A stretch of 64,000 nt of DNA, from the NCBI GenBank assembly GCA_041558415.1, contig JBFFEY010000008.1:1-64000 (forward strand), given 5' to 3'. The DNA is from SG8-39 sp041558415 (GTDB taxonomy: Bacteria > Pseudomonadota > Gammaproteobacteria > Burkholderiales > SG8-39). Made by a program: the position numbers and the translations under genes. This document shows positions 43,146 to 53,763 of this stretch, piece after piece (positions within the stretch are counted from its first letter, which is position 1; each line of letters opens with the position of its first letter). Below the pieces are notes generated by a model that was not told the origin of the DNA, searched no databases, and saw nothing but the letters and a program-made list of their open reading frames with translations.

Positions 43146-44384
43146 ATGACCGAACCCTCGTCGCAGAGCGCCACACCCGCGGTGGCCGCCGTCTTCGCCC
43201 GGCGGCTGTGGCACTTTCTCGCCGCGCTCGCGCACCGCTTCTTCGAGGATCGCGGCATCCAGACCGCGGGCAGCCTGACGTTCACTACGCTGTTGTCGCT
43301 CGTGCCGCTCATCACGGTGGCGCTCGCGCTGGCGACCGCCTTCCCCGTGTTCGGCGAGGCCACCGCGGCGCTGCAGAAATACGTGCTGGAGAACTTCCTG
43401 CCCGAGGCGACGGGCGTGAAGGCCGTCGCCGCGCAGCTCAACGAGTTCACCGCCAAGGCGGGCCAGCTCACCGCCATCGGCCTCGCGTTCCTCGCCGTCG
43501 CCGCGATCATGCTGATGCTGACCATCGACGAAAGCATGAACCGCGTGTTCCGCGTGCAGCGCCCGCGCCCGCTGGGGCAGAAGCTGCTCATGTACTGGGG
43601 CGTGCTCACCCTGGGCCCGGTGCTGATCGGCATGAGCCTGTCGCTCACCACCTTCCTGGTCGGCGCCTCGCTCGGCTGGCTGCGCATGGGGGCGTTCGCC
43701 CAGGACGTGCTGCGCGGCGTGCCGTTTTTGTTCACCTGGGCCGCACTGACGCTGATCTACCTGGTGGTGCCAAACCGGCGCATCGTGCTGTGGCACGCGC
43801 TGGTCGGCGCCTTCTGCGCCGGCATCGCCTTCGAGGCGAGCAAGCGCGGCTTCGCGCTGTACCTGCAGAAGTTCCCGACCTACGCGCTGATCTACGGAGC
43901 GTTCGCGACGCTGCCGATCTTCCTGCTGTGGGTGTACCTGTCCTGGCTCGTGGCGCTGGTCGGCGCGACGATCACCGCGATGCTGCCGGCCTACGGCGCC
44001 GACGAGGCGGACCGCAAGCGGCCGCCCGGGCGCGACCTGGAGGACGCCCTCGCGGTGCTCGGCGCGCTGGCGCGGGCGCAGGAACGGGGCGAAGTCGTCT
44101 CGGTCACGCGCCTGGCGCGGCGCATCCGGCGCATGCCGCACCGCTGCGAGCAGGTGCTGGAGCGCTGCGCGGCGCTCGGCTGGGCGGTGCGCACCGAGCG
44201 TGACGCCTGGCTGCTGGCGCGCGAGGCGGATTCGCTGCGCGTCGCCGACGTCTACCGCGCGTTCGTGCTGCAGCCCGAGGCGCTTTCCGGGGAGGCGCCG
44301 GCGCTGACGGAACACTGGAAGCACGTGGAGAGCGATCTGTCGATGAACCTGAAGGAAATCGGCCGGCGCGAGGCCCCGCGATGA
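43146..44384 (+). CDS. yihY: YihY/BrkB-family membrane protein with winged-helix tail
   Basis: 412 residues. Six membrane helices in the first 280 residues, with QTAGSLTFTTLLSLVPLITVALA (short: GSLTFTTLLSLVPL) and YGAFATLPIFLLWVYLSWLV family stretches. The C-terminal 120 residues (LARRIRRMPHRCEQVLERC) look like a cytoplasmic winged-helix-type domain common in betaproteobacterial members. Older naming as RNase BN is wrong for this family. Overlaps pyrF by 4 bp. Confidence 0.9.
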   Translation: MTEPSSQSATPAVAAVFARRLWHFLAALAHRFFEDRGIQTAGSLTFTTLLSLVPLITVALALATAFPVFGEATAALQKYVLENFLPEATGVKAVAAQLNEFTAKAGQLTAIGLAFLAVAAIMLMLTIDESMNRVFRVQRPRPLGQKLLMYWGVLTLGPVLIGMSLSLTTFLVGASLGWLRMGAFAQDVLRGVPFLFTWAALTLIYLVVPNRRIVLWHALVGAFCAGIAFEASKRGFALYLQKFPTYALIYGAFATLPIFLLWVYLSWLVALVGATITAMLPAYGADEADRKRPPGRDLEDALAVLGALARAQERGEVVSVTRLARRIRRMPHRCEQVLERCAALGWAVRTERDAWLLAREADSLRVADVYRAFVLQPEALSGEAPALTEHWKHVESDLSMNLKEIGRREAPR

Positions 44385-45088
44385 TGCGGCCGGCGCGCGA
44401 GGAACGCCTGATCGTCGCGCTCGACGTGCCGAGCCCCGCCGACGCGCGCGCGCTGGTCGAGCGGCTGGGCGACGCCGTGCGGTTCTACAAGGTCGGGCTC
44501 GAGCTGTTCAGCGCCGGCGGCGCTTTCGAGCTGATCGAGTGGCTCGCTGCGCGCGGCTGCAAGGTGTTCGCCGACCTCAAGCTGTACGACATTCCGGAGA
44601 CGGTGCGCCGTGCGGTCGCCAACCTGCGCGGCAGCGGCGCGACCTTCCTCACCGTGCACGGCCACCGCTCGGTGATGGAGGCGGCAGTGCGCGAGAAGGG
44701 CGCGCTCAAGATTCTCGCGGTCACGGTGCTGACGAGCTTCGATGCGCGCGATCTGGCCGAGATGGGTCCCGGCGCGAGCGTCGAGGCGCTGGTTCTTTCG
44801 CGCGCGCGCGGTGCACTGGAGTCTGGCTGCGACGGAGTGATTACCTCCGGTCTCGAGGCGCCGAAGCTGAAGGCCGCGTTCGGCGACCTGCTGCTGCTGG
44901 TGACGCCCGGCATCCGCCCCGTCGAGAATCGTCCGGCGGACGACCAGAAGCGCACCGTCGACGTGGCGCAGGCCTTTGCCAACGGCGCGGACTACATCGT
45001 CGTCGGACGGCCGATCCGCGACGCCGCCGACCCGCGCGCGGCGGCCGAGGGCATCCAGCGCACCATCGCCGCGGCGTTCCCGGCCTGA
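44381..45088 (+). CDS. pyrF: Orotidine 5'-phosphate decarboxylase
   Basis: 235 residues, usual size. Catalytic array FADLKLYDIPETV (Asp-x-Lys-x2-Asp) and phosphate-binding ITPGIRP-like VTPGIRPVENR, VGRPIRDAADP. It makes UMP from OMP in de novo pyrimidine synthesis, cytoplasmic. Co-translated after yihY; followed by nupC, linking pyrimidine synthesis and nucleoside uptake. Confidence 0.97.
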   Translation: MMRPAREERLIVALDVPSPADARALVERLGDAVRFYKVGLELFSAGGAFELIEWLAARGCKVFADLKLYDIPETVRRAVANLRGSGATFLTVHGHRSVMEAAVREKGALKILAVTVLTSFDARDLAEMGPGASVEALVLSRARGALESGCDGVITSGLEAPKLKAAFGDLLLLVTPGIRPVENRPADDQKRTVDVAQAFANGADYIVVGRPIRDAADPRAAAEGIQRTIAAAFPA

Positions 45089-45089
45089 G

Positions 45090-46331
45090 ATGGACGAGGC
45101 CGCGCACGCGCTGGCAGGCATCGCCGGGCTCGTCGGCCTCGCCTGGCTGGCGAGTGAGGCGCGCGGCCGCATCGCCTGGCGCCTGGTGCTCTCCGCGCTC
45201 GCGCTGCAGCTCGTGCTCGCCCTGCTGCTGCTCAAGCTGCCCGGCGTGAAGGATGCCTTCCTCGCCCTGAACGACCTCTTGCTTGCGCTGCAGACCGCGA
45301 CACGCGCCGGCACCGCCTTCGTCTTCGGCTACCTCGGCGGCGGCGCGCTGCCCTTCGCCGAGTCGCATGCCGGGGCGAGCTTCATCCTCGCGTTCCAGGC
45401 GCTGCCGATCGTGCTGGTGATGAGCGCGCTGTCGGCGCTGCTTTTCTACTGGCGCGTGCTGCCGGCCCTGGTGCGCGCCATTTCCTGGCTGCTCGAGCGC
45501 ACGCTCGGCGTCGGCGGCGTGCTGGGGCTGTCCGCGGCGGCCAACATCTTCGTCGGCATGGTCGAGGCGCCGCTGCTCGTGCGCCCCTGGCTGGCGCGCA
45601 TCACGCGCGGCGAGCTGTTCGCCCTGATGGCGGTGGGCATGGCGACCATCGCCGGCACGGTGCTGTTTCTCTACGCCAGCATTCTCGGCCCGCGCGTGCC
45701 GGGCGCGCTGGCGCACCTGCTCATCGCCTCGATCCTTTCGGCGCCGGCGGCGATCGCGGTGGCGGCGGTGATGGTGCCGGGCGAGGGTGCACCCACCGGC
45801 GGGCGCATTGCGCTGAAAAGCGAGGCGACGAGCAGCGTCGACGCGGTGACGCGCGGCACGCTCGACGGCGCGCAGCTGCTGATCAACATCGTCGCCATGC
45901 TGGTGGTATTCGTCGCGCTGGTGACGCTCGCCAACCTCGCGCTCGGCCTGCTGCCGGCGGTCGGCGGTGCGCCGCTCACGCTCGAGCGCATGCTCGGCTG
46001 GGGGCTGGCGCCGCTTGCCTGGCTCGCCGGCATTCCCTGGGCCGAGGCGCAGGCCGCCGGCGCGCTGCTCGGCGTGAAGACGGTGCTCAACGAGCTGGTG
46101 GCCTACGTGCAGCTCACCAAGAGCGAAGCGCTGTCCGAGCGCAGCCGGGTGCTGCTGGCCTACGCGCTGTGCGGTTTCGCCAACTTCGGCAGCCTCGGCA
46201 TCATGATCGGCGGGCTGGCGACCATGTGCCCGGAGCGGCGCGGCGAGATCGTCGCGCTCGGCATGAAGTCGATCGTCGCGGGGCTGCTCGCCACCTGCCT
46301 GACGGCGGCGACGGCGGGGCTGATTCTCTAG
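45090..46331 (+). CDS. nupC: Concentrative nucleoside transporter (NupC/CNT family)
   Basis: 413 residues starting at ATG 45090, 1 bp after pyrF's stop. About ten hydrophobic segments; core motifs FVGMVEAPLLVRPWL, GVKTVLNELVAYVQL and ALCGFANFGSLGIMIGGL (short forms) are typical of CNT transporters, which import nucleosides with H+ or Na+. Position after pyrF suggests a pyrimidine supply unit. Confidence 0.93.
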   Translation: MDEAAHALAGIAGLVGLAWLASEARGRIAWRLVLSALALQLVLALLLLKLPGVKDAFLALNDLLLALQTATRAGTAFVFGYLGGGALPFAESHAGASFILAFQALPIVLVMSALSALLFYWRVLPALVRAISWLLERTLGVGGVLGLSAAANIFVGMVEAPLLVRPWLARITRGELFALMAVGMATIAGTVLFLYASILGPRVPGALAHLLIASILSAPAAIAVAAVMVPGEGAPTGGRIALKSEATSSVDAVTRGTLDGAQLLINIVAMLVVFVALVTLANLALGLLPAVGGAPLTLERMLGWGLAPLAWLAGIPWAEAQAAGALLGVKTVLNELVAYVQLTKSEALSERSRVLLAYALCGFANFGSLGIMIGGLATMCPERRGEIVALGMKSIVAGLLATCLTAATAGLIL

Positions 46332-46342
46332 ACGCTCAAACG

Positions 46343-47290
<948 letters not shown>

Positions 47291-47356
47291 CGCCCGATTG
47301 TACTCAACCCCGGGCGAGCGAAGCGTGACGCATGTTGCGTTATGATCGCGCGCAGC

Positions 47357-48283
47357 ATGACGACGGCGTTTATTTCACACGGCGACTGCCTCAAGCACGA
47401 CATGGGCGCGCACCACCCGGAATGCCCGGCGCGCCTTGCGGCAATCAACGACCAGCTGATCGCCTCGGGCATCTCACAATTCCTTGCACCCTACGAGGCG
47501 CCGCTCGCCAGCGACGAGCAGCTCGCGCTGGCCCACCCGATGGAATACGTGCGCGCGATCCGCGAGTTCGCGCCGACCGACGGCATTGTGCACCTCGATC
47601 CGGACACGGCGATGAATGCCTACAGCCTGACGGCGGCGCTGCGCGCCGCCGGCGCAGCCGTCCTGGCGACCGACCTGGTGATGACGGGCAAGGCCGACAG
47701 CGCGTTCTGCAGCGTGCGCCCACCCGGGCATCACGCCTGCCGCGCCCGGCCGATGGGCTTTTGCATCTTCAACAACGTCGCGGTCGCCGCGCGTCACGCG
47801 GTCGCGGCGCACGGCCTCACGCGCGTCGCGCTGGTCGATTTCGACGTGCATCACGGCAACGGCACCGAGGACATTCTCGAGAACGACCCCAACATGCTCA
47901 TGGTGTCGACCTTCCAGCATCCGTTCTATCCGTACAGCGGCACGCAGGATCCGGCATCCAACATGAAGAACGTGCCGCTCGCGGCCGGCGCTGACGGCAA
48001 GGCCTTCCGCGCCGCGGTCGAGCGCGTCTGGCTGCCGGCGCTCGACGCCTTCCGCCCCGAGCTGGTCGTCATCTCGGCGGGTTTCGATGCGCACGTCGAT
48101 GACGACATGGCGATGCTGCGGCTGCAGGACGCCGATTACGTCTGGGTCACCGAGCGGCTGGTCGAGGTCGCAGCGCGCCACGCCGGCGGCCGCATCGTCT
48201 CGTCGCTCGAGGGCGGCTACGCGCTGGATGCGCTCGGGCGCTGCGTCGTGCAGCACGTCAAGGTGCTCGCCGGCATCGCCTGA
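47357..48283 (+). CDS. Histone-deacetylase-family (acetoin utilisation/APAH-like) hydrolase
   Basis: 308 residues from ATG 47357 (an ATG 15 bp upstream is also possible). Zinc-amidohydrolase motifs: RPPGHHA, VDFDVHHGNGT with metal ligands, and ISAGFDAHVDD. Members hydrolyse acetyl-polyamines or acetyl-lysine; the active-site His pair and Asp are in place. Divergent from moxR. Confidence 0.93.
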   Translation: MTTAFISHGDCLKHDMGAHHPECPARLAAINDQLIASGISQFLAPYEAPLASDEQLALAHPMEYVRAIREFAPTDGIVHLDPDTAMNAYSLTAALRAAGAAVLATDLVMTGKADSAFCSVRPPGHHACRARPMGFCIFNNVAVAARHAVAAHGLTRVALVDFDVHHGNGTEDILENDPNMLMVSTFQHPFYPYSGTQDPASNMKNVPLAAGADGKAFRAAVERVWLPALDAFRPELVVISAGFDAHVDDDMAMLRLQDADYVWVTERLVEVAARHAGGRIVSSLEGGYALDALGRCVVQHVKVLAGIA

Positions 48284-48301
48284 GCCGCGAGGCGGCGGCT
48301 G

Positions 48302-48793
48302 TCAATCGAGGTTCCAGGGCTCGCAGGCGCCGACCGACGCGCCGCTCGGCTGACGCGCGAACGCCGCGTCGGGTTCGCGCAGCGCGGCGGTGTCGAAATG
48401 CCAGGCGTGCTTCGCGGGAAAGCGCACGCAGGTCTCCACGCCGTCCTTCCACTTGCTGCGCGCGCAGCCGGTAAGCGTGGTGACGCGCACGCTCTGTCCG
48501 ACGCGCTCGATGAAGTGCACGAGGGCATCGGTCTGGCGCACCGCGACCGGCTTGCGCCCGGGGACCCTGGAAGACAGCACCGCCGCGTGCGTTCGCGCCA
48601 CGTTTTCGTAGACCAGCAGCAGCGCCGCCGCGTCGGGTTCGTCGACCAGATCGGCGATCAGGCTGCGGCGCCAGCCGTCGCGGAATTCGCAGATCAGGTC
48701 GCCCTGCGTGAGCGCGTCCTCGAGCGGCTGCGCCCGGGCGGCCGTGACGCCGGCGGCCAGCGCGAGCAGCGCGAGTAGGCGGCCGAGCATCAT
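48302..48793 (-). CDS. Small secreted protein of unknown function
   Basis: 163 residues. Signal peptide MMLGRLLALLALAAGVTA followed by a mature part with four cysteines (LICEFRDGWRRS, GCARSKWKDGVETC, GACEPW), suited to disulphides. Its ATG overlaps the selU stop (ATGA), so it is co-translated with the tRNA enzyme. No recognised family. Confidence 0.75.
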   Translation of the reverse strand: MMLGRLLALLALAAGVTAARAQPLEDALTQGDLICEFRDGWRRSLIADLVDEPDAAALLLVYENVARTHAAVLSSRVPGRKPVAVRQTDALVHFIERVGQSVRVTTLTGCARSKWKDGVETCVRFPAKHAWHFDTAALREPDAAFARQPSGASVGACEPWNLD

Positions 48794-49893
48794 GCGCCAA
48801 GCAGCGCGTCGCTGGGCGCAGCGCGCGGCGCCTCGCTGCGCTCGGCGAGGCGTCGAGCGAGACGCGCGAAGCTCTCGCCATCCGCATCCGTCACGGCGAC
48901 GGTCTCGGCCTCCGCGAGGCGGGGGAAATTGCGCGTCGCCGAGTGGCGGTAGGCCGGGTCGTAATGCTCCTCGAGCAGACGCAGCACCAGCGCGCGCCAG
49001 TCGCCCCGCCCGGCGAGCGCTTTCCACTCGTCCACCGTCGCGCGCGAGTGCAGATCGACCAGGCAGTCGAGCTGCGCATCGAGCGCCGCCCGATCGGCGA
49101 AGAAATGCCGGTACTCGTCGAGCAGCAGCGCGACGCGGGTGTCCAGGTTCGCCTCGAGGCGCAGGCAGGCGGCGCCGCGCATGGTCTCGATCAGTGCGCC
49201 GGGCAGCTGAACCTGACCGATGCGGCGGCTTTCGCCCTCGACGAACACGGCGCGTGCCGGGTCGAGCGCGCCGAGCACCTCGAGCAGGCGGCTTTCGAAC
49301 ATTTTCTGCGAGGGCTGCGGGCGGTCCGGCAGCGCCCCGAGCACCGAGCCGCGGTGCTCGGCGAGTGCCTCCAGGTCGAGGACCTGGGCGCCGGCCTCGG
49401 CGAGCGCCGCGAGCAGGCGGCTCTTGCCGCTGCCGGTGACGCCGTGTACCACGCGCAACCGGAAGCGGCGCGGCAGGCGCTCGAGGGACTCGACGACCTG
49501 GCGGCGGTAGGCCTTGTAGCCGCCTTCGAGGGTCCTGGCATCCCAGCCGATTTCGCGCAGCACATGCGCGAGCGCGCCCGAACGCTTGCCGCCGCGCCAG
49601 CAGTAGACGAGCGGCCGCCAGCCGCGCGTTTTGCCGGCCAGCGGCCCTTCGACGTGGCGCGCGATGTTGCGTGCGACGAGCGCGGCACCGACGCGCTTGG
49701 CTTCGAACGGCGAGACCTGCTTGTAGAGCGTGCCGACCTGTGCGCGCTCGGCGTCGTCCAGTACCGGCAAGTTGATCGCTCCGGGCAGGTGATCCTCGGC
49801 GTACTCGGACGGCGAGCGCACGTCGACGATCGTGTCGAAGCTCGACAGGACCGAAGCCGTCATCGCCACCGAGGTACGTGCGCCGTGTCGCAT
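48790..49893 (-). CDS. selU: tRNA 2-selenouridine synthase
   Basis: 367 residues: N-terminal rhodanese domain with catalytic Cys in VYCWRGGKRS, then a P-loop domain (VTGSGKSRLL). SelU/MnmH turns 2-thiouridine in tRNA anticodons into 2-selenouridine through a geranylated form. It implies selenophosphate supply (selD) elsewhere in the genome. The N-terminal ATG at 49863 is a possible alternative start. Confidence 0.93.
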   Translation of the reverse strand: MRHGARTSVAMTASVLSSFDTIVDVRSPSEYAEDHLPGAINLPVLDDAERAQVGTLYKQVSPFEAKRVGAALVARNIARHVEGPLAGKTRGWRPLVYCWRGGKRSGALAHVLREIGWDARTLEGGYKAYRRQVVESLERLPRRFRLRVVHGVTGSGKSRLLAALAEAGAQVLDLEALAEHRGSVLGALPDRPQPSQKMFESRLLEVLGALDPARAVFVEGESRRIGQVQLPGALIETMRGAACLRLEANLDTRVALLLDEYRHFFADRAALDAQLDCLVDLHSRATVDEWKALAGRGDWRALVLRLLEEHYDPAYRHSATRNFPRLAEAETVAVTDADGESFARLARRLAERSEAPRAAPSDALLGA

Positions 49894-49915
49894 GGCGCTC
49901 GATTCTACGCCGCGC

Positions 49916-50551
49916 TCAGAGCAGCGGCGCGAGCTTCGCCCACACGGACTCGAGGATGACCGGCTGCGCCGCTTCGTTCGGGTGCAGGCGGTCGGGCTGG
50001 AAGTGGACCGGTCCGTCCGCGAGGCCGTCGAACAGAAATTTCAGCAGGGCGGTGCCGTGCGCTTCGGCGAGCGCCGGGTAGGCGTTTTCGAAGGCTTCGG
50101 TGTACTCGGGTCCCCAGTTGGGCGGCAGCTTCATGCCGACCAGCAGCAGCTTGGCGCCGGCGCGCTGCGACTGCGTGATCATCGCCTCGAGGTTGCGCTT
50201 CATCTGCGCGATCGGCAGACCGCGCAGGCCGTCGTTGGCGCCGAGCTGCAGGATGACGATCGCCGGTTTCACCTGTGCGAGAACTTTCGGCAAGCGCGCG
50301 AGTCCACCCTGGGTGGTTTCGCCCGAAATGCTGGCATTGACGACGTTATAATCTGTTTGTTCGCGCGCCAGGCGTGCCTCGAGCAGCGCGACCCAGCCGC
50401 GCTGCTGCGCGATGCCATAGGCAGACGAAAGACTGTCCCCGTACACCAGGATGCTCGGCGCCGCCGACGCGGCGCCGGCCATAGCGATGGCGACAATGGA
50501 TGCAAGCCAGACGATGATCGAGACGAAGACGGTGCTGGAGGCGCGCGGCAT
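49916..50551 (-). CDS. tesA: TesA-type GDSL arylesterase/lysophospholipase
   Basis: 211 residues from ATG 50551, giving a signal peptide MPRASSTVFVSIIVWLASIV with Ala-x-Ala cleavage near AASA. SGNH signature: Ser in YGDSLSSAYG, Gly in SGETTQGG, Asn in GANDGLRG and His in DRLHPNE. Periplasmic thioesterase/esterase. Divergent from ybbA with a 38-bp overlap of the two start regions, the common TesA-YbbAP arrangement. Confidence 0.9.
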   Translation of the reverse strand: MPRASSTVFVSIIVWLASIVAIAMAGAASAAPSILVYGDSLSSAYGIAQQRGWVALLEARLAREQTDYNVVNASISGETTQGGLARLPKVLAQVKPAIVILQLGANDGLRGLPIAQMKRNLEAMITQSQRAGAKLLLVGMKLPPNWGPEYTEAFENAYPALAEAHGTALLKFLFDGLADGPVHFQPDRLHPNEAAQPVILESVWAKLAPLL

Positions 50552-51203
50552 CGGCAAGACGGTAAAAAGCGGGGATCGCGACCTCGTCATTTTGCGCGAC
50601 ATCGACCTCGCGGTCACGCAGGGCGAGGCGGTGGCGGTGGTGGGTGCTTCGGGCTCCGGAAAGTCGACGCTGCTCGCGATCCTCGCCGGGCTCGATCAGC
50701 CGAGCGCCGGCACGGTGCATCTCGACGGCGCCGAGCTGGGCGCGCTTGACGAGGATGCGCGCGCCGAACTGCGCGGCCGCGCGGTGGGATTTGTCTTCCA
50801 GGCGTTTCAGCTGCTGCCTGCGCTGACGGCGCTGGAAAACGTCATGCTGCCGCTCGAGATCGCCGGTGCGGCCGGCGCCGAGGACGCGGCGCGCGGGGTG
50901 CTCCAGCGCGTTGGCCTCGGCGAGCGCCTTCAGCACTACCCGAAGCATCTCTCCGGCGGCGAACAACAGCGCGTCGCGCTTGCGCGCGCCTTCGTCGTGC
51001 GGCCTAAGCTGCTGCTTGCCGACGAGCCGACCGGCAGCCTCGACGCGGAATCGGGCGCCGGCGTCATCGAGCTGATCTTCGACATGAACCGCGAGGCGGG
51101 CACGACGCTGGTGATGGTGACGCACGACGAGACGCTCGCGCAGCGCTGTTCGCGCATCGTGCGGCTGGCGGCCGGACGCATCGTCGGGACAGCACAGACG
51201 TGA
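50514..51203 (+). CDS. ybbA: YbbA-type ABC transporter ATP-binding protein
   Basis: 229 residues from ATG 50514 (MIETKTVLEARG). Walker A GASGSGKSTLLA, signature LSGGEQQRVALARA, Walker B LLLADEPTG. Together with the permease YbbP (overlap 4 bp) it forms a LolCDE/MacB-like ABC transporter next to tesA. Substrate unknown; lipid or lipoprotein handling is often proposed. Confidence 0.95.
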   Translation: MIETKTVLEARGIGKTVKSGDRDLVILRDIDLAVTQGEAVAVVGASGSGKSTLLAILAGLDQPSAGTVHLDGAELGALDEDARAELRGRAVGFVFQAFQLLPALTALENVMLPLEIAGAAGAEDAARGVLQRVGLGERLQHYPKHLSGGEQQRVALARAFVVRPKLLLADEPTGSLDAESGAGVIELIFDMNREAGTTLVMVTHDETLAQRCSRIVRLAAGRIVGTAQT

Positions 51204-53755
51204 GCCGCCGGCCGGGAGTGGTCGCAACCCTGCGCCTGGCGGCGCGCATGCTGGCGCGCGATTGGCGCGCGGGCGAACTGCGCGTGCTGGCCGCGGCGCT
51301 GGTGGTGGCGGTGGCAAGCGTGACCAGCGTTGCCTTTTTCGCCGATCGTGTCAGCCAGGCGCTGGTGCGCGACGCGCACCAGCTGCTCGGCGCCGACCTC
51401 GTCATGGTGTCGGATCATGCCTGGAATCCCGCGATGCGCGAGGCGATCGTGGCGCGTGGGCTGCGCGACGCGGAAGCATGGAGTTTCATCAGCATGGTGC
51501 GCACGCTCGAGGCGCCGGCGGCGAAGGACGAAGGACCGCGCAGCCAGCTCGCGGGCGTCAAGGCGGTGAGTCCGGCGTATCCGCTGCGCGGCCGGCTGCG
51601 CGTCGCGCCCGCGCTCGGTGCGACGGACGCGCCGGCGGCCGAAGGCCCGGCGCGCGGCACGGTGTGGATCGAGGAGCGCCTCGTCTCCGCGCTCGGTGCG
51701 CCGGTCGGCAGCCGCCTGCGCCTGGGACGCAGCACATTCACCGTCGGCGCGGTGCTGACGCTCGAGCCCGAGCGCAGCGCGAATTTCTTCAACATCGCGC
51801 CGCGGTTGATGATGCATCTGGACGACGTCGCCGCCACCGGCCTGGTGCAGCCCGGCAGCCGCGTGCGCTACTACCTCTCCGCTGCGGGCGCGCGCCCGGC
51901 GCTCGCCGCGTTCGAAGCCTGGGCGGCAAAGCGCCTCGGGCGCGGCCAGCGCATCGACACGCTGGAGAATGGCCGTCCGAACGTGCGCGCCTCGATCGAC
52001 CGTGCGCAGCGCTTTCTCGGGCTGACCGCGCTGCTCGCCGCGGTGCTCGCCGGCGTCGCCGTGGCGCTCGGCACGCGGCGCTTCGTCGAGCGCCACCTCG
52101 ACGGCGTTGCGGTAATGCGCTGTCTCGGCGCGCCGCAGGGACGGCTGCTCGGGCTGTTCGCCGTCGAGTTCTCGGTCCTCGGGCTTGCGGCCTGCGCGCT
52201 GGGCAGCGCGCTCGGCTTTGCCGCGCAGGGCGTGATCGCCGGCACGCTCGCCGACCTGCTGCGTGCCGAGCTGCCGGCGCCGACGCTCGTGCCGGCATTG
52301 CGCGGTTTTCTCGTCGGACTGGTGCTGCTGCTCGGTTTCGCGCTGCCGCCGCTGGTGCAGTTAAAGAACGTGTCGGCGCTGCGCGTCATGCGGCGCGAAG
52401 CCGGCGCGCCCAGGGCAAGCGCGGCGGCGACCTACGCCATCGGCCTCGGCCTGCTGGCACTGCTGCTTGTCTGGCAGGCGGGCGACGTGCGGCTCGGCCT
52501 GACCATCGTCGGCGGCTTCGCCGGGGCGGTGGTGCTGTACGCACTCGTCGCCTGGGTCGCGCTCGGGCTGCTCTCGAGTGGCGCGGTCGCGCGGCGGCTC
52601 GGCGCAGGCAGCCCGGCGTTGCGGTACGGCCTTGCCAACTTGCGGCGCCACGCGCGCGCCAACGCGGTCCAGGTGGCGAGCCTGGCGCTTGGCCTCACCG
52701 CCGTGCTGCTGCTTTCCTTCACGCGCAACGACCTGGTCGATGCTTGGCGGCGCGCGGCGCCGCCCGACGCGCCGAACCGCTTCGTGCTCGGCATTCAGCG
52801 CGATCAGCTCGAGGCGGTGCAGGCGTTTTTTGCCGAGCAGGGCATCAGGGTGCCGGATCTCTATCCGATGGTGCGCGGGCGCCTCACCGCTGTGAACGGC
52901 ACAGCGGTGAACAGCGAAGCCTACGAGGGCGAGCGCGCCAAGCGCATGGTCGAGCGTGCCTTCAACCTGTCGTACGCCGAGACGCTGCCGTCGCACAACC
53001 GCATCGCCGCGGGCCGCTGGTGGGCACCGGGCGGCGGCGTGCCGCAGGAGGTTTCGGTGGAGGAGGGCATCGCCAATACGCTCGGCTGGAAGCTGGGCGA
53101 CAGGCTGACCTTCGCGGTGGGTAGCGATTCGTTCAGCGCGCGCATTACCTCGCTACGCCGCCTGCGCTGGGATTCGATGAAGGTGAACTTCTTCGTCATG
53201 GCGCCGCCGCAGCTGCTTGCCGACTACGCCGCCAGCTTCATCACCGCCTTCCGCATCCCGCAGGGGCGCGAGCCGGTGATGAATACGCTCGCCGAGCGCT
53301 TTCCCAACCTGACGGTGGTCGACGTCGGCGCCGCAGTGCGCCAGGCGCAGGCGGTGATCGACCAGCTGATCACCGCGGTGCAGTTCGTTTTCCTCTTCGC
53401 CCTTGGCGCCGGCGTGCTGGTGCTGTACTCGGCGCTGGTCGCCACCGAGGACGAGCGCCGGCGCGAGGCCGCGCTGATGCGGGTGGTCGGGGCCTCGCGG
53501 CGCCACGTCACGGGCAGCCAGCGCGTCGAGTTCCTCGCCATGGGCATGCTGGCCGGCGTGCTCGCCACCGCCGGTGCGGCCGTGATCGGCCAGCTGCTCG
53601 CGCGCCGCGTGTTCGAGCTCGACCTGCCGCCCAGTGGCATGCTGCTCGTCGTCGGGCCGCTCGCGGGCCTCGCGTTGCTCTCGCTCAACGCCTGGCTGTC
53701 GTCGCGCAAGGTGCTGCGCGCCTCGCCCGCGCTCACGCTGCGCGAGGAGACGTAG
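51200..53755 (+). CDS. ybbP: YbbP-type FtsX-like ABC permease
   Basis: 851 residues with an N-terminal helix and FtsX-like modules in two halves (LGLTALLAAVLAGVAVALGTR and FVFLFALGAGVLVLYSALVATEDERRRE, short forms), 10 hydrophobic segments in all. Large periplasmic domains lie between the helices. Works with YbbA. Usual length and arrangement for the family. Confidence 0.93.
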   Translation: MSRRPGVVATLRLAARMLARDWRAGELRVLAAALVVAVASVTSVAFFADRVSQALVRDAHQLLGADLVMVSDHAWNPAMREAIVARGLRDAEAWSFISMVRTLEAPAAKDEGPRSQLAGVKAVSPAYPLRGRLRVAPALGATDAPAAEGPARGTVWIEERLVSALGAPVGSRLRLGRSTFTVGAVLTLEPERSANFFNIAPRLMMHLDDVAATGLVQPGSRVRYYLSAAGARPALAAFEAWAAKRLGRGQRIDTLENGRPNVRASIDRAQRFLGLTALLAAVLAGVAVALGTRRFVERHLDGVAVMRCLGAPQGRLLGLFAVEFSVLGLAACALGSALGFAAQGVIAGTLADLLRAELPAPTLVPALRGFLVGLVLLLGFALPPLVQLKNVSALRVMRREAGAPRASAAATYAIGLGLLALLLVWQAGDVRLGLTIVGGFAGAVVLYALVAWVALGLLSSGAVARRLGAGSPALRYGLANLRRHARANAVQVASLALGLTAVLLLSFTRNDLVDAWRRAAPPDAPNRFVLGIQRDQLEAVQAFFAEQGIRVPDLYPMVRGRLTAVNGTAVNSEAYEGERAKRMVERAFNLSYAETLPSHNRIAAGRWWAPGGGVPQEVSVEEGIANTLGWKLGDRLTFAVGSDSFSARITSLRRLRWDSMKVNFFVMAPPQLLADYAASFITAFRIPQGREPVMNTLAERFPNLTVVDVGAAVRQAQAVIDQLITAVQFVFLFALGAGVLVLYSALVATEDERRREAALMRVVGASRRHVTGSQRVEFLAMGMLAGVLATAGAAVIGQLLARRVFELDLPPSGMLLVVGPLAGLALLSLNAWLSSRKVLRASPALTLREET

Positions 53756-53763
53756 AATGCGGC

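Noticed and set aside
48283..48300. Terminator hairpin AGCCGC/GCGGCT between convergent genes
   Set aside because: Only 6 bp with no T-tract; a chance GC pairing cannot be excluded.
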